A stretch of 64,000 nucleotides of DNA from Chryseobacterium aureum (GCF_003971235.1 NZ_CP034661.1:1550001-1614000); one strand, 5' to 3'; numbered from the stretch's first letter, positions 36,555-45,496 are shown. Notes: a model not told the origin generated them from the sequence alone. Made by a program: numbers and translations.

Positions 36555-36577
36555 ATTCTGTATCGGGAAATAAATAT
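36555..36577 (+). repeat. Right attachment site (attR core)
   Basis: Exact 23-bp copy of the mnmE 3' end at 15849-15871. Similarity to the sequence right of attL continues from 36578 to ~36670 with scattered mismatches (for example TTTTATTTGATTTTCAATA and GTAAGAGT), then stops. Confidence 0.85.
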
Positions 36578-36835
36578 ACTTTCTTTTGCTTTCCAATATT
36601 TTCTTTTATTTGATTTTCAATAATTTAAATGTTTTTGATTTTCTTAGGTAAGAGTTTGTTTGTATTGTGTTACCTACTGAGTACATCTTCGAAAAATACT
36701 TTATTATTTAAATAAGATCTGGGCTTTATAGGTCTGGATCTTCAAAAATGTTCATGCAGCTCGTATTGGAAGCAGTAATTAAGCCCCACTTGGTTTGAAT
36801 ATGCTGTGAAGGAAAAGAATGTATCAAACATTTCA

Positions 36836-37237
36836 TTAGTTGAAGGGCTCAAAGCAATCATAATTTCTTTGTTTGATTATTTTATCGTCTTTGAATTCGT
36901 AAAATTGGGCAAAGTATGCCTTCATTTGCCCACCTGCCGGAATATTTCCGATTGGTACTGCGAGTGTTCCTGTCCAAAGTGCTTCGATAATTACGGTATT
37001 ATCGAAAGAATATAATTTGATAATTTCAAATTCTTCTTTTAATAATACTTTCTTGCCTCTTTCCGATGCAAGTTTTAAATCATCTAAATTACTAATAGTC
37101 TTATTTTTTGTAAAGGTATTCGGGAATTCAATTTGTTCAATATCCTGATGATAAAACGGTATTAATTCTTCCGCAGAATTTCTGCTTTGCAGGGTTTTGA
37201 TAAAATCTTCTGCAATTTGACTTAATTTTTTTTTCAT
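36836..37237 (-). CDS. SnoaL-like / NTF2-fold protein
   Basis: A 133-residue single-domain protein. The pattern SQIAEDFIKTLQSRNSAEEL..FYHQDI, then NTVIIEALWTGTL and FAQFYEFKDDKIIKQRNYDC, is typical of the NTF2-like SnoaL superfamily (cone-shaped alpha+beta). No signal peptide. Members include isomerases, hydrolases and non-catalytic ligand binders, so the role is open. It is the first gene right of the island on the minus strand. Confidence 0.78.
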   Translation of the reverse strand: MKKKLSQIAEDFIKTLQSRNSAEELIPFYHQDIEQIEFPNTFTKNKTISNLDDLKLASERGKKVLLKEEFEIIKLYSFDNTVIIEALWTGTLAVPIGNIPAGGQMKAYFAQFYEFKDDKIIKQRNYDCFEPFN

Positions 37238-37436
37238 GCTTTTTGTTTACATGTTGTTCTTAAATTTGTTATTTTGTGAATGAATAATAAAGATCATATT
37301 CATTACACTAAAATCTGAAATTATTTTAAAATTTTCCTGACTACAAATATCCTGCTCCATTTTTGGCTTCAGGCCGTACCCTTAAAAATAAAGTACGAAG
37401 ACCTTTAAATGATCTTTTTATGTTGTTAATTAATCA

Positions 37437-38897
37437 TTAAGGACATGTAATTGCGGCGGAGGTAAAACTACCAACATTATTTACTGTTACTCTAAAACAA
37501 TTCCCATTTGGAGCTTTTAGGATGATGCCTGATCCTACTGTATCAATATATACATCTCCAGAGCTTACCTGAATTTTAGAGTTTGGATTAGAAGTTCCGA
37601 TACCTATATTTCCTGCTGGAGTAATACGCATTTTCTCTAAACCTACAGCATTCGAACCAGTGGAGGTTAAAAAAGTAATAGGGGCAGGAGAATTAGTAGT
37701 CGTTGTTCCAAGTATTAATTGGGTGCTTGTATTGGCAGCCACTATTTGCGAAGCGTTATTAGTGTCTGAAAATATGAATAACTGATTCGTACCTCCATTT
37801 GATAAAGATATTGAAGATCTTGTACTTGTTCCAGAATCCTGAGATATTCCTAAGCTTGAAGTGTTATTGAATACTGTTCTTTGTACATTTGTAAAAGTAA
37901 GCGGAAAACCAGACTGCGATAATGTTCTGGTACCTGTTAATGTTCCATTCGTATTATAGATATTTGAAGCAGCTGCGGGAAGCCCTGATACATATCCCAA
38001 AACCCCGTTTGCATCGGCCACTACCGTTCTTGTAGCAGTAAAAGTCTGATCTTGCGCTGCCGAAGCATCACCACTCGAAGTCGTAAAAATGGCATTGGTT
38101 GCACCATTTAAAGGAAGTGTTCTTAGTCTTGTGATACCAGAATTGTCTAACCGCTCAGTGGGTGAAACAGTATTTACACCTACATTGCCTTCTCCTGTAA
38201 TACGCATTTTCTCTGTACTTAATGCACCTCCTCCTGCACTGGTAACAAATATTAGCGGTGCAGATGTTGACGTTGCATGGGTGCCTATGTTAAAACCCGT
38301 TGAGTTATTAGTGGTATAAATCTGTGCATTATCATTATTAAACTGTTGGATAAATAAATTTGAATTATTACCCCCGTAAAAACTCATACTTGCTTGTCCT
38401 CCGGAATTCAGTAAATTATTTTGAGTCAAACGGCCATCTGAAACCCAGGCTGTTTTTTCATTAGTTCCTGTAAAATTCAGAGCTGATCCATTAAGTGTTA
38501 ATGTACGGTTTCCTGTTAGAGAGCCATTAGTATTATAAATATTTACCGGAGAAGACGTTACTTTCTGCCAAAGCGATCCGTCAAAATAATAATATCCTAT
38601 TGTATCTATATTTATCCTTTGTCCTGTAGCAGTCCCTCCAGAAATATCAGTAATGTATATCAAAGCTCCCTGTTGATTGGTAGCATATGCTGCCGTATTG
38701 GAAGTAAGTTCTGCACGTGTAAGCCTAGGTGCCTGCAATCCGATTAGCTGTGTATTGTCTGTAATTACACCACCGGAATTTCTCCTGGCACTTATGTCCA
38801 TAGTCGTTTGTGGAGACTGGGTATTTATCCCAACTTGTGCGGAAACATTCGCAGCGGTTATGAATAATGCAATAAAATAAAATGTTGAGGTTTTCAT
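37437..38897 (-). CDS. Secreted VGINT-type protein with tail-fibre-like repeats
   Basis: A 486-residue protein. The ATG at 38897 was chosen because MKTSTFYFIALFITAANVSA is a proper signal peptide; the frame is open further upstream. The mature start is QVGINTQSPQTTMDISA, then APRLTRAEL and GYYYFDGSLWQKV. Two ~150-residue repeats follow, each with NIYNTNG(S/T)LTG(N/T)RTL, an FxGG/LSNGG beta section and EKMRIT..GN(V/I)G(V/I)(N/G)T..P. This resembles phage tail-fibre/trimeric fibre modules. The C-terminal end (SGDVYIDTVGSGIILKAPNG) is also typical of such fibres. Predicted surface fibre or adhesin. Confidence 0.7.
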   Translation of the reverse strand: MKTSTFYFIALFITAANVSAQVGINTQSPQTTMDISARRNSGGVITDNTQLIGLQAPRLTRAELTSNTAAYATNQQGALIYITDISGGTATGQRINIDTIGYYYFDGSLWQKVTSSPVNIYNTNGSLTGNRTLTLNGSALNFTGTNEKTAWVSDGRLTQNNLLNSGGQASMSFYGGNNSNLFIQQFNNDNAQIYTTNNSTGFNIGTHATSTSAPLIFVTSAGGGALSTEKMRITGEGNVGVNTVSPTERLDNSGITRLRTLPLNGATNAIFTTSSGDASAAQDQTFTATRTVVADANGVLGYVSGLPAAASNIYNTNGTLTGTRTLSQSGFPLTFTNVQRTVFNNTSSLGISQDSGTSTRSSISLSNGGTNQLFIFSDTNNASQIVAANTSTQLILGTTTTNSPAPITFLTSTGSNAVGLEKMRITPAGNIGIGTSNPNSKIQVSSGDVYIDTVGSGIILKAPNGNCFRVTVNNVGSFTSAAITCP

Positions 38898-39402
38898 TGT
38901 CTGTGTATTTATTAATTGAAAATTATATTCTAAAATTCGGTTAAGTTCATCAGGGGAAATTTTATATAAAAAAATTTTGGAAAGCACTCCTATATTTTAA
39001 TGTGTTTTTCCAAATAGAATCAGTGATAAGATTACTAGAAAATTAAAACGGTTATTTGACAATAAATCAAAAATATATCCTCTTAATCATCCAATTTTTA
39101 CTGTTTTCACCAATAGTTTACCGCTTTTAAAAACTTGTGTAAAAGTATAAACTTTAAACAGGTGAAAGAAAGGTAATACCGTATTAATTCGATATTTAGT
39201 ATAATAACTTACTCTTGTTTTTTTCTAATAAAACAATGATTGTCAGTAGTATTAATTTGTAAAATAATTTCTACAACATTTTTTCTTGTACTATTTTTCA
39301 ACAGTAATTACAGTTAATATCGAAATTTATAGGAGATAAAATTTAAATTAAATTCTTATCATATAGTACTTTTATAAATATAAATTCATATCACTACTCT
39401 AT
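38898..39402. other. AT-rich intergenic region
   Basis: 505 bp between the secreted fibre gene and the TPR-AraC regulator gene, both on the minus strand. No gene was recognised. It contains the promoter of the fibre gene by position, but no clear element was assigned. Confidence 0.4.
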
Positions 39403-41016
39403 TTAATTATCCTGCGCATCCAACTGCTTCATAAAATACGACGGGGTGAAACCTGTTTCGTTCTTAAAAGCATTTAAAAATACACGCTGAGTTGTATAAC
39501 CACATTCTTCAGCAAGATAACTTATTTTGTATTTTCTGTACTTCGGATCCTCATAAAGTTTTTTGATGATATAGTTTATCCTGAGGCCGTTTATATAATT
39601 GGTGAAATTTTTATCTCTATAAGTTTTAATAATTTCCGAAAGATATTTTGGATTGGTCCCTAGATTACTGGCAAGCCAGGTAAGACTGATTTCTTTTCTG
39701 AGGAACTTTTTTGATCTTTCAAATTTGTTAAGCTTCTGGATAAGACTCTTCGTGGTTTCATCTGTTATGGTAAGAGACGTTTTAGTCTTCGTATTCACTA
39801 AATATTCATGTTCTACTGACTGGGCTTTGAGTTCTTTTTCATCATTTATTTTTGAAATCAGCGCTTCATATCTGCGGTGAATTATCTGATGTTTTCTTTT
39901 CAAATATATCCATCCATTACCAATTATGATGACAAATAATATGCAGGAACTGATTATTACGTTCCGAATAGTAGTTTTATTTTCAATTTCGTTATCTGAA
40001 ATGATCTGCTTAACGGGAGCCATCATACTAACTTTTTCAGATTTATTAAGGCTGTCCGTCAGAGAGCTGTATAACTTTAAATAATATTTTGTAGAATCCT
40101 CTTTTCCGGTTTCTGCATACGAATTAAACAGAGTATTGTAAATATCCTTCCTTAAATAGGGCATGGTTAAATGTTTCCCAAGAGCTTCAGCCCTTCTGGC
40201 AAATAAAATAGCTTTTTGGTAGTCTTTGCAAGAAATGTAGTAATTTGCCATTTCGTTTAGTAAGATTGCCCGGCCATTCACATAAATATTATATTTTTTG
40301 TTATTAAGAATTTTTAATGATTCATTTAAGTAGTAATCTGCGGAATCTTTCATTTTTAGCTTACTGTAGATTATACCAATATCAGCATACTGAAAAGCTA
40401 AATTCTGGTATTTTGCATTCATCAATAATTGATTTTTATTAGGAATTTTTTGTGTTTCTGCTATACTTTTTTTTCTATATAGGATTATATTTGCGGTGTC
40501 TCGTTTTTTATCATAAATACCGGCGTAACTTTCATAAATTAGAGCTTTTTTATACAGTCTAACATGCCTCAGCTGTATTTTATCACTGTACTCTAATGCC
40601 TTTTCAAGTTCTTCAAAACTTTCATTTCCAAGTCCCAGTTCATCGTAAGTGTTTGATCTCATCCTGTATACATCAGACAAATATTCAAAATGATGTAAAT
40701 CTTCCGCATATTTTTTAACAAATCTGCTTTCTTCTAATGTTTTCTTATAATCACCAATATTATAATATGATATAAGCAACCCCATAGAACTAGTCATTGC
40801 ACCTAACTTATAATGAATTTTTTCACAGTACATTTTCATTTCTAATAACTTTTTTGTGGCTTGTACTAGATTTGAAGATGATAAAAGTCGGTATTCTGCT
40901 ATTTTAGTGTCAATTATTTTATGAGCTGAAATAGAATCTTTGCTAGTAACAAAATTTTGACCTGAAATAGTATAACAGAATAAAAATAAAAGAAATAAGT
41001 AAAGTATATTTTTCAT
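39403..41016 (-). CDS. Membrane-anchored TPR sensor with cytoplasmic AraC domain
   Basis: A 537-residue hybrid regulator. A signal peptide/first helix (residues 1-~19) precedes ~320 residues of helical TPR-like repeats (for example ESRFVKKYAEDLHHFEYLSD, DYQKAILFARRAEALGKHL) expected in the periplasm. A transmembrane helix lies at ~348-368 (VIISSCILFVIIIGNGWIYL). A coiled linker and C-terminal AraC domain follow (~430-530: ISLTWLASNLGTNPKYLSEI ... SYLAEECGYTTQRVFLNAFK ... GFTPSYFMKQL). It lies upstream of the fibre gene at 37437 and could regulate it. The AraC part is closely related to the orphan at 61836. Confidence 0.8.
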   Translation of the reverse strand: MKNILYLFLLFLFCYTISGQNFVTSKDSISAHKIIDTKIAEYRLLSSSNLVQATKKLLEMKMYCEKIHYKLGAMTSSMGLLISYYNIGDYKKTLEESRFVKKYAEDLHHFEYLSDVYRMRSNTYDELGLGNESFEELEKALEYSDKIQLRHVRLYKKALIYESYAGIYDKKRDTANIILYRKKSIAETQKIPNKNQLLMNAKYQNLAFQYADIGIIYSKLKMKDSADYYLNESLKILNNKKYNIYVNGRAILLNEMANYYISCKDYQKAILFARRAEALGKHLTMPYLRKDIYNTLFNSYAETGKEDSTKYYLKLYSSLTDSLNKSEKVSMMAPVKQIISDNEIENKTTIRNVIISSCILFVIIIGNGWIYLKRKHQIIHRRYEALISKINDEKELKAQSVEHEYLVNTKTKTSLTITDETTKSLIQKLNKFERSKKFLRKEISLTWLASNLGTNPKYLSEIIKTYRDKNFTNYINGLRINYIIKKLYEDPKYRKYKISYLAEECGYTTQRVFLNAFKNETGFTPSYFMKQLDAQDN

Positions 41017-41362
41017 TGATCATTGCATTTAATGTATATTTATAAACCATTTCGTTGCTAATAATTTCTAAAATCCAGTTTAATAGAATTAATTAGTTTA
41101 TTTATATACGAATTTTCATTTGATAAAGTTTTTATCCTAAAGGAAAAATCTGATTAAAAGAAACAATAGAATACAATTAGTGCCTTACAGGTACTTAAAT
41201 TCCAATGGTTCCTTTCTGATGAAAGATTGAGATATGATAGGATTAAGAAGACGGTCCAGGCCAGAAAAATATGACGAGATAATTCATTGTAAGATAATGA
41301 AGAAAAACCACAATTTATATTGCACCCTTAGTATGATTGATTCATTTTAATTGTATAATGTC
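41017..41362. other. Intergenic region
   Basis: 346 bp without a recognised gene, between the TPR-AraC gene start and the interrupted HTH gene. Confidence 0.4.
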
Positions 41363-41628
41363 CTAAAAGTATTTTTTCCATTTTGTAACAGTGTTTCGGC
41401 TAAGATTGAAATGTTTTGCAAGTTCACTATTATTCCAATTATTTTTCTTTTGAAACCTGAGAATCTCCAATATTGTCTCTTCACTGTAAGAACGATGTTT
41501 ATTATGGTTCTTGTTGTTAAATAATATATTGTTAAGAACAAGAACATCCAGTTGGGACAATTCTTCTTTATCCAATATCTTATAGCACTCTTTGTGTTTG
41601 GATATGCAAATAAAATTTCCAGTATAAG

Positions 41629-42507
41629 TTAAGCTACATTTTTGTAAATTTTATTTTGATTGTTAAATTCTTCTATTGTTTGATAATTCAGGGTACTGTG
41701 CCTTCTTTTTTTATTGTACCATATTTCAATATATTCAAAAATTTCAAGTTCCATCTGTTCTCTTGTGATAAGCTTGTTTCCGTAAATTAGTTCTGTTTTC
41801 AATGACTTGAAGAAGCTTTCAGCCACTGCGTTATCCCAACAATTCCCTTTTCTGCTCATACTCCTTTTTACTCCATAAAAAGCAAGAGTATTTGTGAATT
41901 TTTTACTTGCATACTGAACACCTCTGTCTGAGTGAAAAATTAATTTACTGTCCGCTTTTCTATTTTTGACAGCCATTTTCCAGGCAGCTAAACTTGTCTC
42001 CGTGGTACTCATCCCAGTACTTAAGCTCCAACCAATTACTTTTCGATCAAACAAATCTATAATTGCTGTCAGGTATAAAAATCCATCTTTGGTTTGGAGA
42101 TAAGTGATGTCAGAGACCCAAGCTTGGGATGGACTGCCAACCAAAAAGTTTCTATTCAGGATGTTCTCTGCAATCAAATAATTGTGTTTTGAATCTGTTG
42201 TTACTCTAAATTTTCTGCTTAATTTACTTCTTAAACCAAGCTCTTTCATATATTTTGCAACCGTTATTCTGGAGGTCTTAAAACCTGATGAGTCTAATTC
42301 TACAGTAATTCTGGGACTTCCATAGCGTTGCTTTGATGCAAAATAAATAGATGTTATTTGTTTTTTTATCTCTCTTTTTCGTCTCTCTCTATTAGAAAGA
42401 GGTCTTGCTTTCCATTTATAATAACTACTGTAGCTTACTTTTAAAACACTGCACATTTTTTCAATCGGAAATAAAGATTCATGATTCTTAATGAACTCGT
42501 ATTTCAT
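41629..42507 (-). CDS. IS3-family transposase OrfB (copy 4)
   Basis: Identical to the OrfB at 10210, intact, on the minus strand. Confidence 0.95.
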   Translation of the reverse strand: MKYEFIKNHESLFPIEKMCSVLKVSYSSYYKWKARPLSNRERRKREIKKQITSIYFASKQRYGSPRITVELDSSGFKTSRITVAKYMKELGLRSKLSRKFRVTTDSKHNYLIAENILNRNFLVGSPSQAWVSDITYLQTKDGFLYLTAIIDLFDRKVIGWSLSTGMSTTETSLAAWKMAVKNRKADSKLIFHSDRGVQYASKKFTNTLAFYGVKRSMSRKGNCWDNAVAESFFKSLKTELIYGNKLITREQMELEIFEYIEIWYNKKRRHSTLNYQTIEEFNNQNKIYKNVA

Positions 42508-42803
42508 CGACCGCTCTTGGAAAAAATGGCGATTGCTTTTTTTAATATATCACGCTCAAGCTCTGCATCTCTAAGTCTTTTTTCTAATTCATGAATTTTT
42601 TCCTGCTCTGGAGTTTGTTTGAGATTACCCTTCCCAGGAAAACTCTTTTCTCCGAATTCCTGATAATCTTTTCTCCATTTGTAAAGCATCGTTACTTCAA
42701 TACCCAGCTCTCTTGCCAGTTCCGAAATATTAGATCGCTCATAGCTCAATTGAACTGCTTGTTTTTTAAAAGCCGGATCATAGATTTTTCGCCCTTGTTT
42801 CAT
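42504..42803 (-). CDS. IS3-family transposase OrfA (copy 4)
   Basis: Identical to the OrfA at 9914; its TGA overlaps the OrfB ATG. Confidence 0.95.
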   Translation of the reverse strand: MKQGRKIYDPAFKKQAVQLSYERSNISELARELGIEVTMLYKWRKDYQEFGEKSFPGKGNLKQTPEQEKIHELEKRLRDAELERDILKKAIAIFSKSGR

Positions 42804-42942
42804 ACGTTAAAATTAAGGTTTTATGCTTAACTCTAACTGGAAGCTAAATTAGTATATCCAGTTCCGGAAATTTTTCAGCGATCATATCGCTATAAATTTT
42901 TTTGTAGTCGGGAATTATTGTTTTCATATAATCTGTGCTTTA

Positions 42943-43362
42943 TTATCTGTATTTTGTCAGCCACTTATATACAGTTGTTTTAGGAATTCTGTAATCTTTA
43001 ATTACCTGTTCTTTGGATTTTTCTCCTTTAACTATTTTTCCCACTATAAAATCTATGATCTCCTTGGTATAAATATTTTTACGAAACCTTGGAAGTTTAG
43101 TATTTATATTATTGACCGAGCTTGATTGAGGAGAGTAAAAAATTAAATGCTGGGAATAGATTCTGAAGAAATCATACTTTAAAAGTTTTGACCATTTTAA
43201 AAGATCATCTGTATTGAGATGTTCATACAAATACATACTTGTGATTTCTACTTCTGTCTTATTAAAAAAATTGCAAATTCTTAAGATATCAATATCACTT
43301 TCATCAACTCTCAGCTTGATAAGTTTTCCTATATGTATCTTTTTTAACTCAATCATGTGCAT
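42943..43362 (-). CDS. Helix-turn-helix protein, upstream partner of the interrupted gene
   Basis: A 139-residue protein. The ATG at 43362 (MHMIELKKIHIGKLIKLRVD) was preferred to an upstream start that adds a poor 15-residue extension; 43356 is also possible. Residues ~5-75 look like a Cro/XRE-type helical domain (KLIKLRVDESDIDILRICNF ... LLKWSKLLKYDFFRIYSQHL). The C-terminus is a second HTH (IIDFIVGKIVKGEKSKEQVI ... RIPKTTVYKWLTKYR). The layout suggests a DNA-binding regulator possibly derived from a transposase OrfA. Function unknown. Confidence 0.65.
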   Translation of the reverse strand: MHMIELKKIHIGKLIKLRVDESDIDILRICNFFNKTEVEITSMYLYEHLNTDDLLKWSKLLKYDFFRIYSQHLIFYSPQSSSVNNINTKLPRFRKNIYTKEIIDFIVGKIVKGEKSKEQVIKDYRIPKTTVYKWLTKYR

Positions 43363-43407
43363 TAATTTTAACCCTTGCAGTTTATAACTCTGACAAAAGT
43401 ATAGCAT

Positions 43408-43807
43408 TAACAGTCGATCTAAAACTGCACTATAGTATATATTCGGAATAATTCCCTGAAATATTCAACTATACAAATACGATATAAAAATTTCAAATAA
43501 AAAAATTTACAAAAAACAGATACTGAAAACCAATATTTTAAACTAATAAAATGTAAAATTAGGCTTGTATTAAAAATGAAAAAACGCCATAATTATCTTT
43601 TAATATTATATTCGAGCTAATCGTATATAGTATATTAAAATGATTCACATCCACAGCATTTTGTGCAGCAGAATAAAAAATAAATACACATTTAAAATTT
43701 CATTATTTCGGACTCCTAATAAATGTATAATATAAAATCAGCAAAGACTGTAAATAATTTGGCTGAATATGTCTTTTATATGTCCTTAATGTTTTAATCG
43801 TAAGACA
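43408..43807. other. Divergent intergenic region
   Basis: 400 AT-rich bp between the HTH gene (minus) and the DJ-1/AraC gene (plus). No ORF of note. Confidence 0.45.
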
Positions 43808-43815
43808 TACATTTG
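43808..43815 (+). promoter_or_regulatory. -7 promoter element for the DJ-1/AraC gene
   Basis: TACATTTG fits the Bacteroidota -7 consensus and lies 21 bp before the ATG at 43837. A matching TTTG -33 box was not evident. Confidence 0.45.
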
Positions 43816-43836
43816 TAATTATAAATAAAGATAAAT

Positions 43837-44766
43837 ATGAACACCCGATTTATATTTCTCATTCTTCCGGAAGTTCATTTAATGGATTTAGCCGGACCCG
43901 CTCAAACCTTGCACGAAGCTATTGAATATGGGGCTAATTTTGAAATTGAATATTGCAATACAGATGATACTGTGGTTTCATCAGCAGGATTACCCATTCC
44001 GAAAATAAACCATTTTTCACAGATTGAATTTAATATTGGCGATTTTTTAATGATTCCGGGAGCAGATATGAGTTTTTTAACGTCTGAAAAATTTAAAAAG
44101 AATACTCAGCTTAAAAATTGGATTCTCTCAATGTATAAAAGAGGAGTTAAAGTTTGCAGCATTTGTTCTGGTGCTTTTGTATTGGCTGAGTGCGGCATTT
44201 TGGACAATGTATCCTGCACAACACATTTTAAAAGAACGGAACAGTTGCAGGATCTGTATCCTAAAACAAAAGTTCAGAATAATATTCTTTTTACACAGCA
44301 AAGCGGTATCTACACAAGTGCCGGAATTGCATCGGGAATTGACCTCACACTTCATATTATAGAAGAACTGAAAGGAAGCTATTTTTCTCATCTCGTTGCA
44401 AGAGAACTTGTAGTGTACAACAGAAGAAATGGTCTTGACAAACAGCAAAGTGATGTTTTCAAATTCAGAAATCATATTCATTCCGGAATCCATAAGGTAC
44501 AGGATTGGATTATCGAAAATATTAAAAAACGAATGAATCTTGGTAACCTTGCGGATATTGCTGGTATGAGTGAAAGAAACTTTACAAGAATTTTCCGGAA
44601 AGAAACGGGAGTTACAGTAAACGACTACATCACTCAAATAAGAAAAGAAAAAATCAATGAACTTTTGAAAAATCCTGATTTATCAAGACCAAAAATCGCT
44701 TCAGAGGTAGGTTTAAAAAGTGAAAGACAAGTAAGCAGGTTAATGAATATAAATAAGCAGAAATGA
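43837..44766 (+). CDS. GlxA-like regulator: DJ-1/PfpI domain plus AraC domain
   Basis: A 309-residue regulator. Residues ~1-185 form a DJ-1/PfpI-type domain (FLILPEVHLMDLAGPAQTLH; nucleophile-elbow motif CSICSGAFVLAECG with Cys110; THF and GIASGIDLTLHII). Residues ~215-309 are an AraC DNA-binding domain (KRMNLGNLADIAGMSERNFT RIFRKETG, split here for length). Members act as transcription activators that may sense small molecules via the DJ-1 pocket. The next gene encodes a stand-alone DJ-1 protein, a common pairing. Confidence 0.9.
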   Translation: MNTRFIFLILPEVHLMDLAGPAQTLHEAIEYGANFEIEYCNTDDTVVSSAGLPIPKINHFSQIEFNIGDFLMIPGADMSFLTSEKFKKNTQLKNWILSMYKRGVKVCSICSGAFVLAECGILDNVSCTTHFKRTEQLQDLYPKTKVQNNILFTQQSGIYTSAGIASGIDLTLHIIEELKGSYFSHLVARELVVYNRRNGLDKQQSDVFKFRNHIHSGIHKVQDWIIENIKKRMNLGNLADIAGMSERNFTRIFRKETGVTVNDYITQIRKEKINELLKNPDLSRPKIASEVGLKSERQVSRLMNINKQK

Positions 44767-44902
44767 AAAAATGTATACCAGGATCTATCAGATTGGGAAA
44801 ACCAATTTTTAGTAAAAGCTGGCCTGTGAAAGTAAAAACGATTCTTTCGAAAAAATAAAATATAGTTTTTGAAAGATATCATAATAAACAATTAAATCAC
44901 GA

Positions 44903-45496
44903 ATGATGAAAAAAAATGTAGCAATATTGATCTTTGATGACGCCGAAGTTTTGGATTTTTCCGGCCCTTTTGAAGTTTTCTCTGTCACCTCACAAATTAA
45001 TGAAGACCTTTTTTATAACGTTTTTACGATCTCAGAAAAAACAGACTTGATAAAAGCAGTAAATGGCTTGAAAGTTCAGCCAGATTTTTCAACAGAAAAC
45101 CATCCTCACATTGATATTCTCATCCTATCCGGAGGACAAGGAACGAAAACGATCATGAATAACGAACGTCTTCTGAACTGGATTTATTCCGTTTATAACA
45201 GAGGTTCTTTAATTGTAAGCATCTGTTCCGGCTCCAGATTAATAGGAAAATTAGGCTTATTAAATGAAAAAAAATACTGTACTCATCATCAGGTATATGA
45301 CAGTATGGAGCAAATTGTTATCAATGGTTTTCCCCAAAAGCACAAACGATTCGTTCAATCAGACGAACGTATTTACACTTCCGGAGGAATATCAGCTGGA
45401 ATTGATTTGTCATTTCATATTATTCAAAAAGAATTAGGAGAAAATATAGCCCAAAAAACCGCCGATTATATGGAATATCGAGTTCAATATCTATAA
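44903..45496 (+). CDS. DJ-1/PfpI family protein (isonitrile hydratase-like)
   Basis: A 197-residue single-domain DJ-1 protein. Motifs are ILIFDDAEVLDFSGPFEVFS at the start, LSGGQGTKTI, the elbow VSICSGSRLIGKLG with Cys108, and GGISAGIDLSFHII near the end. This subgroup includes isonitrile hydratase-type enzymes; activity is not shown. It lies 136 bp downstream of the GlxA-like regulator on the same strand and is probably its target. Confidence 0.85.
   Translation: MMKKNVAILIFDDAEVLDFSGPFEVFSVTSQINEDLFYNVFTISEKTDLIKAVNGLKVQPDFSTENHPHIDILILSGGQGTKTIMNNERLLNWIYSVYNRGSLIVSICSGSRLIGKLGLLNEKKYCTHHQVYDSMEQIVINGFPQKHKRFVQSDERIYTSGGISAGIDLSFHIIQKELGENIAQKTADYMEYRVQYL

Larger units (their letters stand above)
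15849..36577. mobile_element. Genomic island integrated at the 3' end of mnmE (about 20.7 kb)
   Basis: The region is bounded by identical 23-bp repeats (15849 and 36555), begins with an integrase pseudogene, and holds accessory genes, two IS types and gene fragments. Cargo includes a CinA-like protein, an HMA-AraC regulator, a GH130/GT4 pair, a Ca2+/H+ antiporter, a CsbD-like protein, a cupin operon, a GH5 enzyme and two secreted proteins. No conjugation or replication genes are visible, so it is probably no longer mobile by itself. Similarity of both boundaries extends ~100 bp to the right of the core, hinting at a former tandem neighbour. Confidence 0.75.
41599..42860 (-). mobile_element. 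IS3-family insertion sequence, copy 4
   Basis: Inverted relative to copies 1-3. Clean 3-bp duplication GTT on both sides (41596-41598 and 42861-42863). Same length and proteins as copy 1. Confidence 0.97.
41363..42927 (-). pseudogene. Small HTH protein interrupted by an IS element
   Basis: The start codon is at 42927 (MKTIIPDYKKIYSDMIAEKF) and the C-terminal part ends at 41363. Removing the 1,262-bp IS and one GTT duplication leaves 300 bp, an exact 99-codon frame plus stop. The restored protein ends in an OrfA-like helix-turn-helix (TILEILRFQKKNNWNNSELA ... HFNLSRNTVTKWKKYF). The upstream gene, 15 bp away, also ends in a similar HTH. A 70-residue C-terminal piece could still be translated from an internal start at 41575. 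Confidence 0.85.

Noticed and set aside
36712..36805. Possible coding scrap right of attR
   Set aside because: All frames contain stops, and no stretch was recognisable as a known protein; it was left as noncoding.
44763..44858. 31-codon ORF (MKKCIPGSIRLGKPIFSKSW...) overlapping the stop of the GlxA-like gene
   Set aside because: The ATGA overlap looks tempting, but the peptide is very short, has no recognisable features and could arise by chance; more likely a remnant or noncoding spacer.
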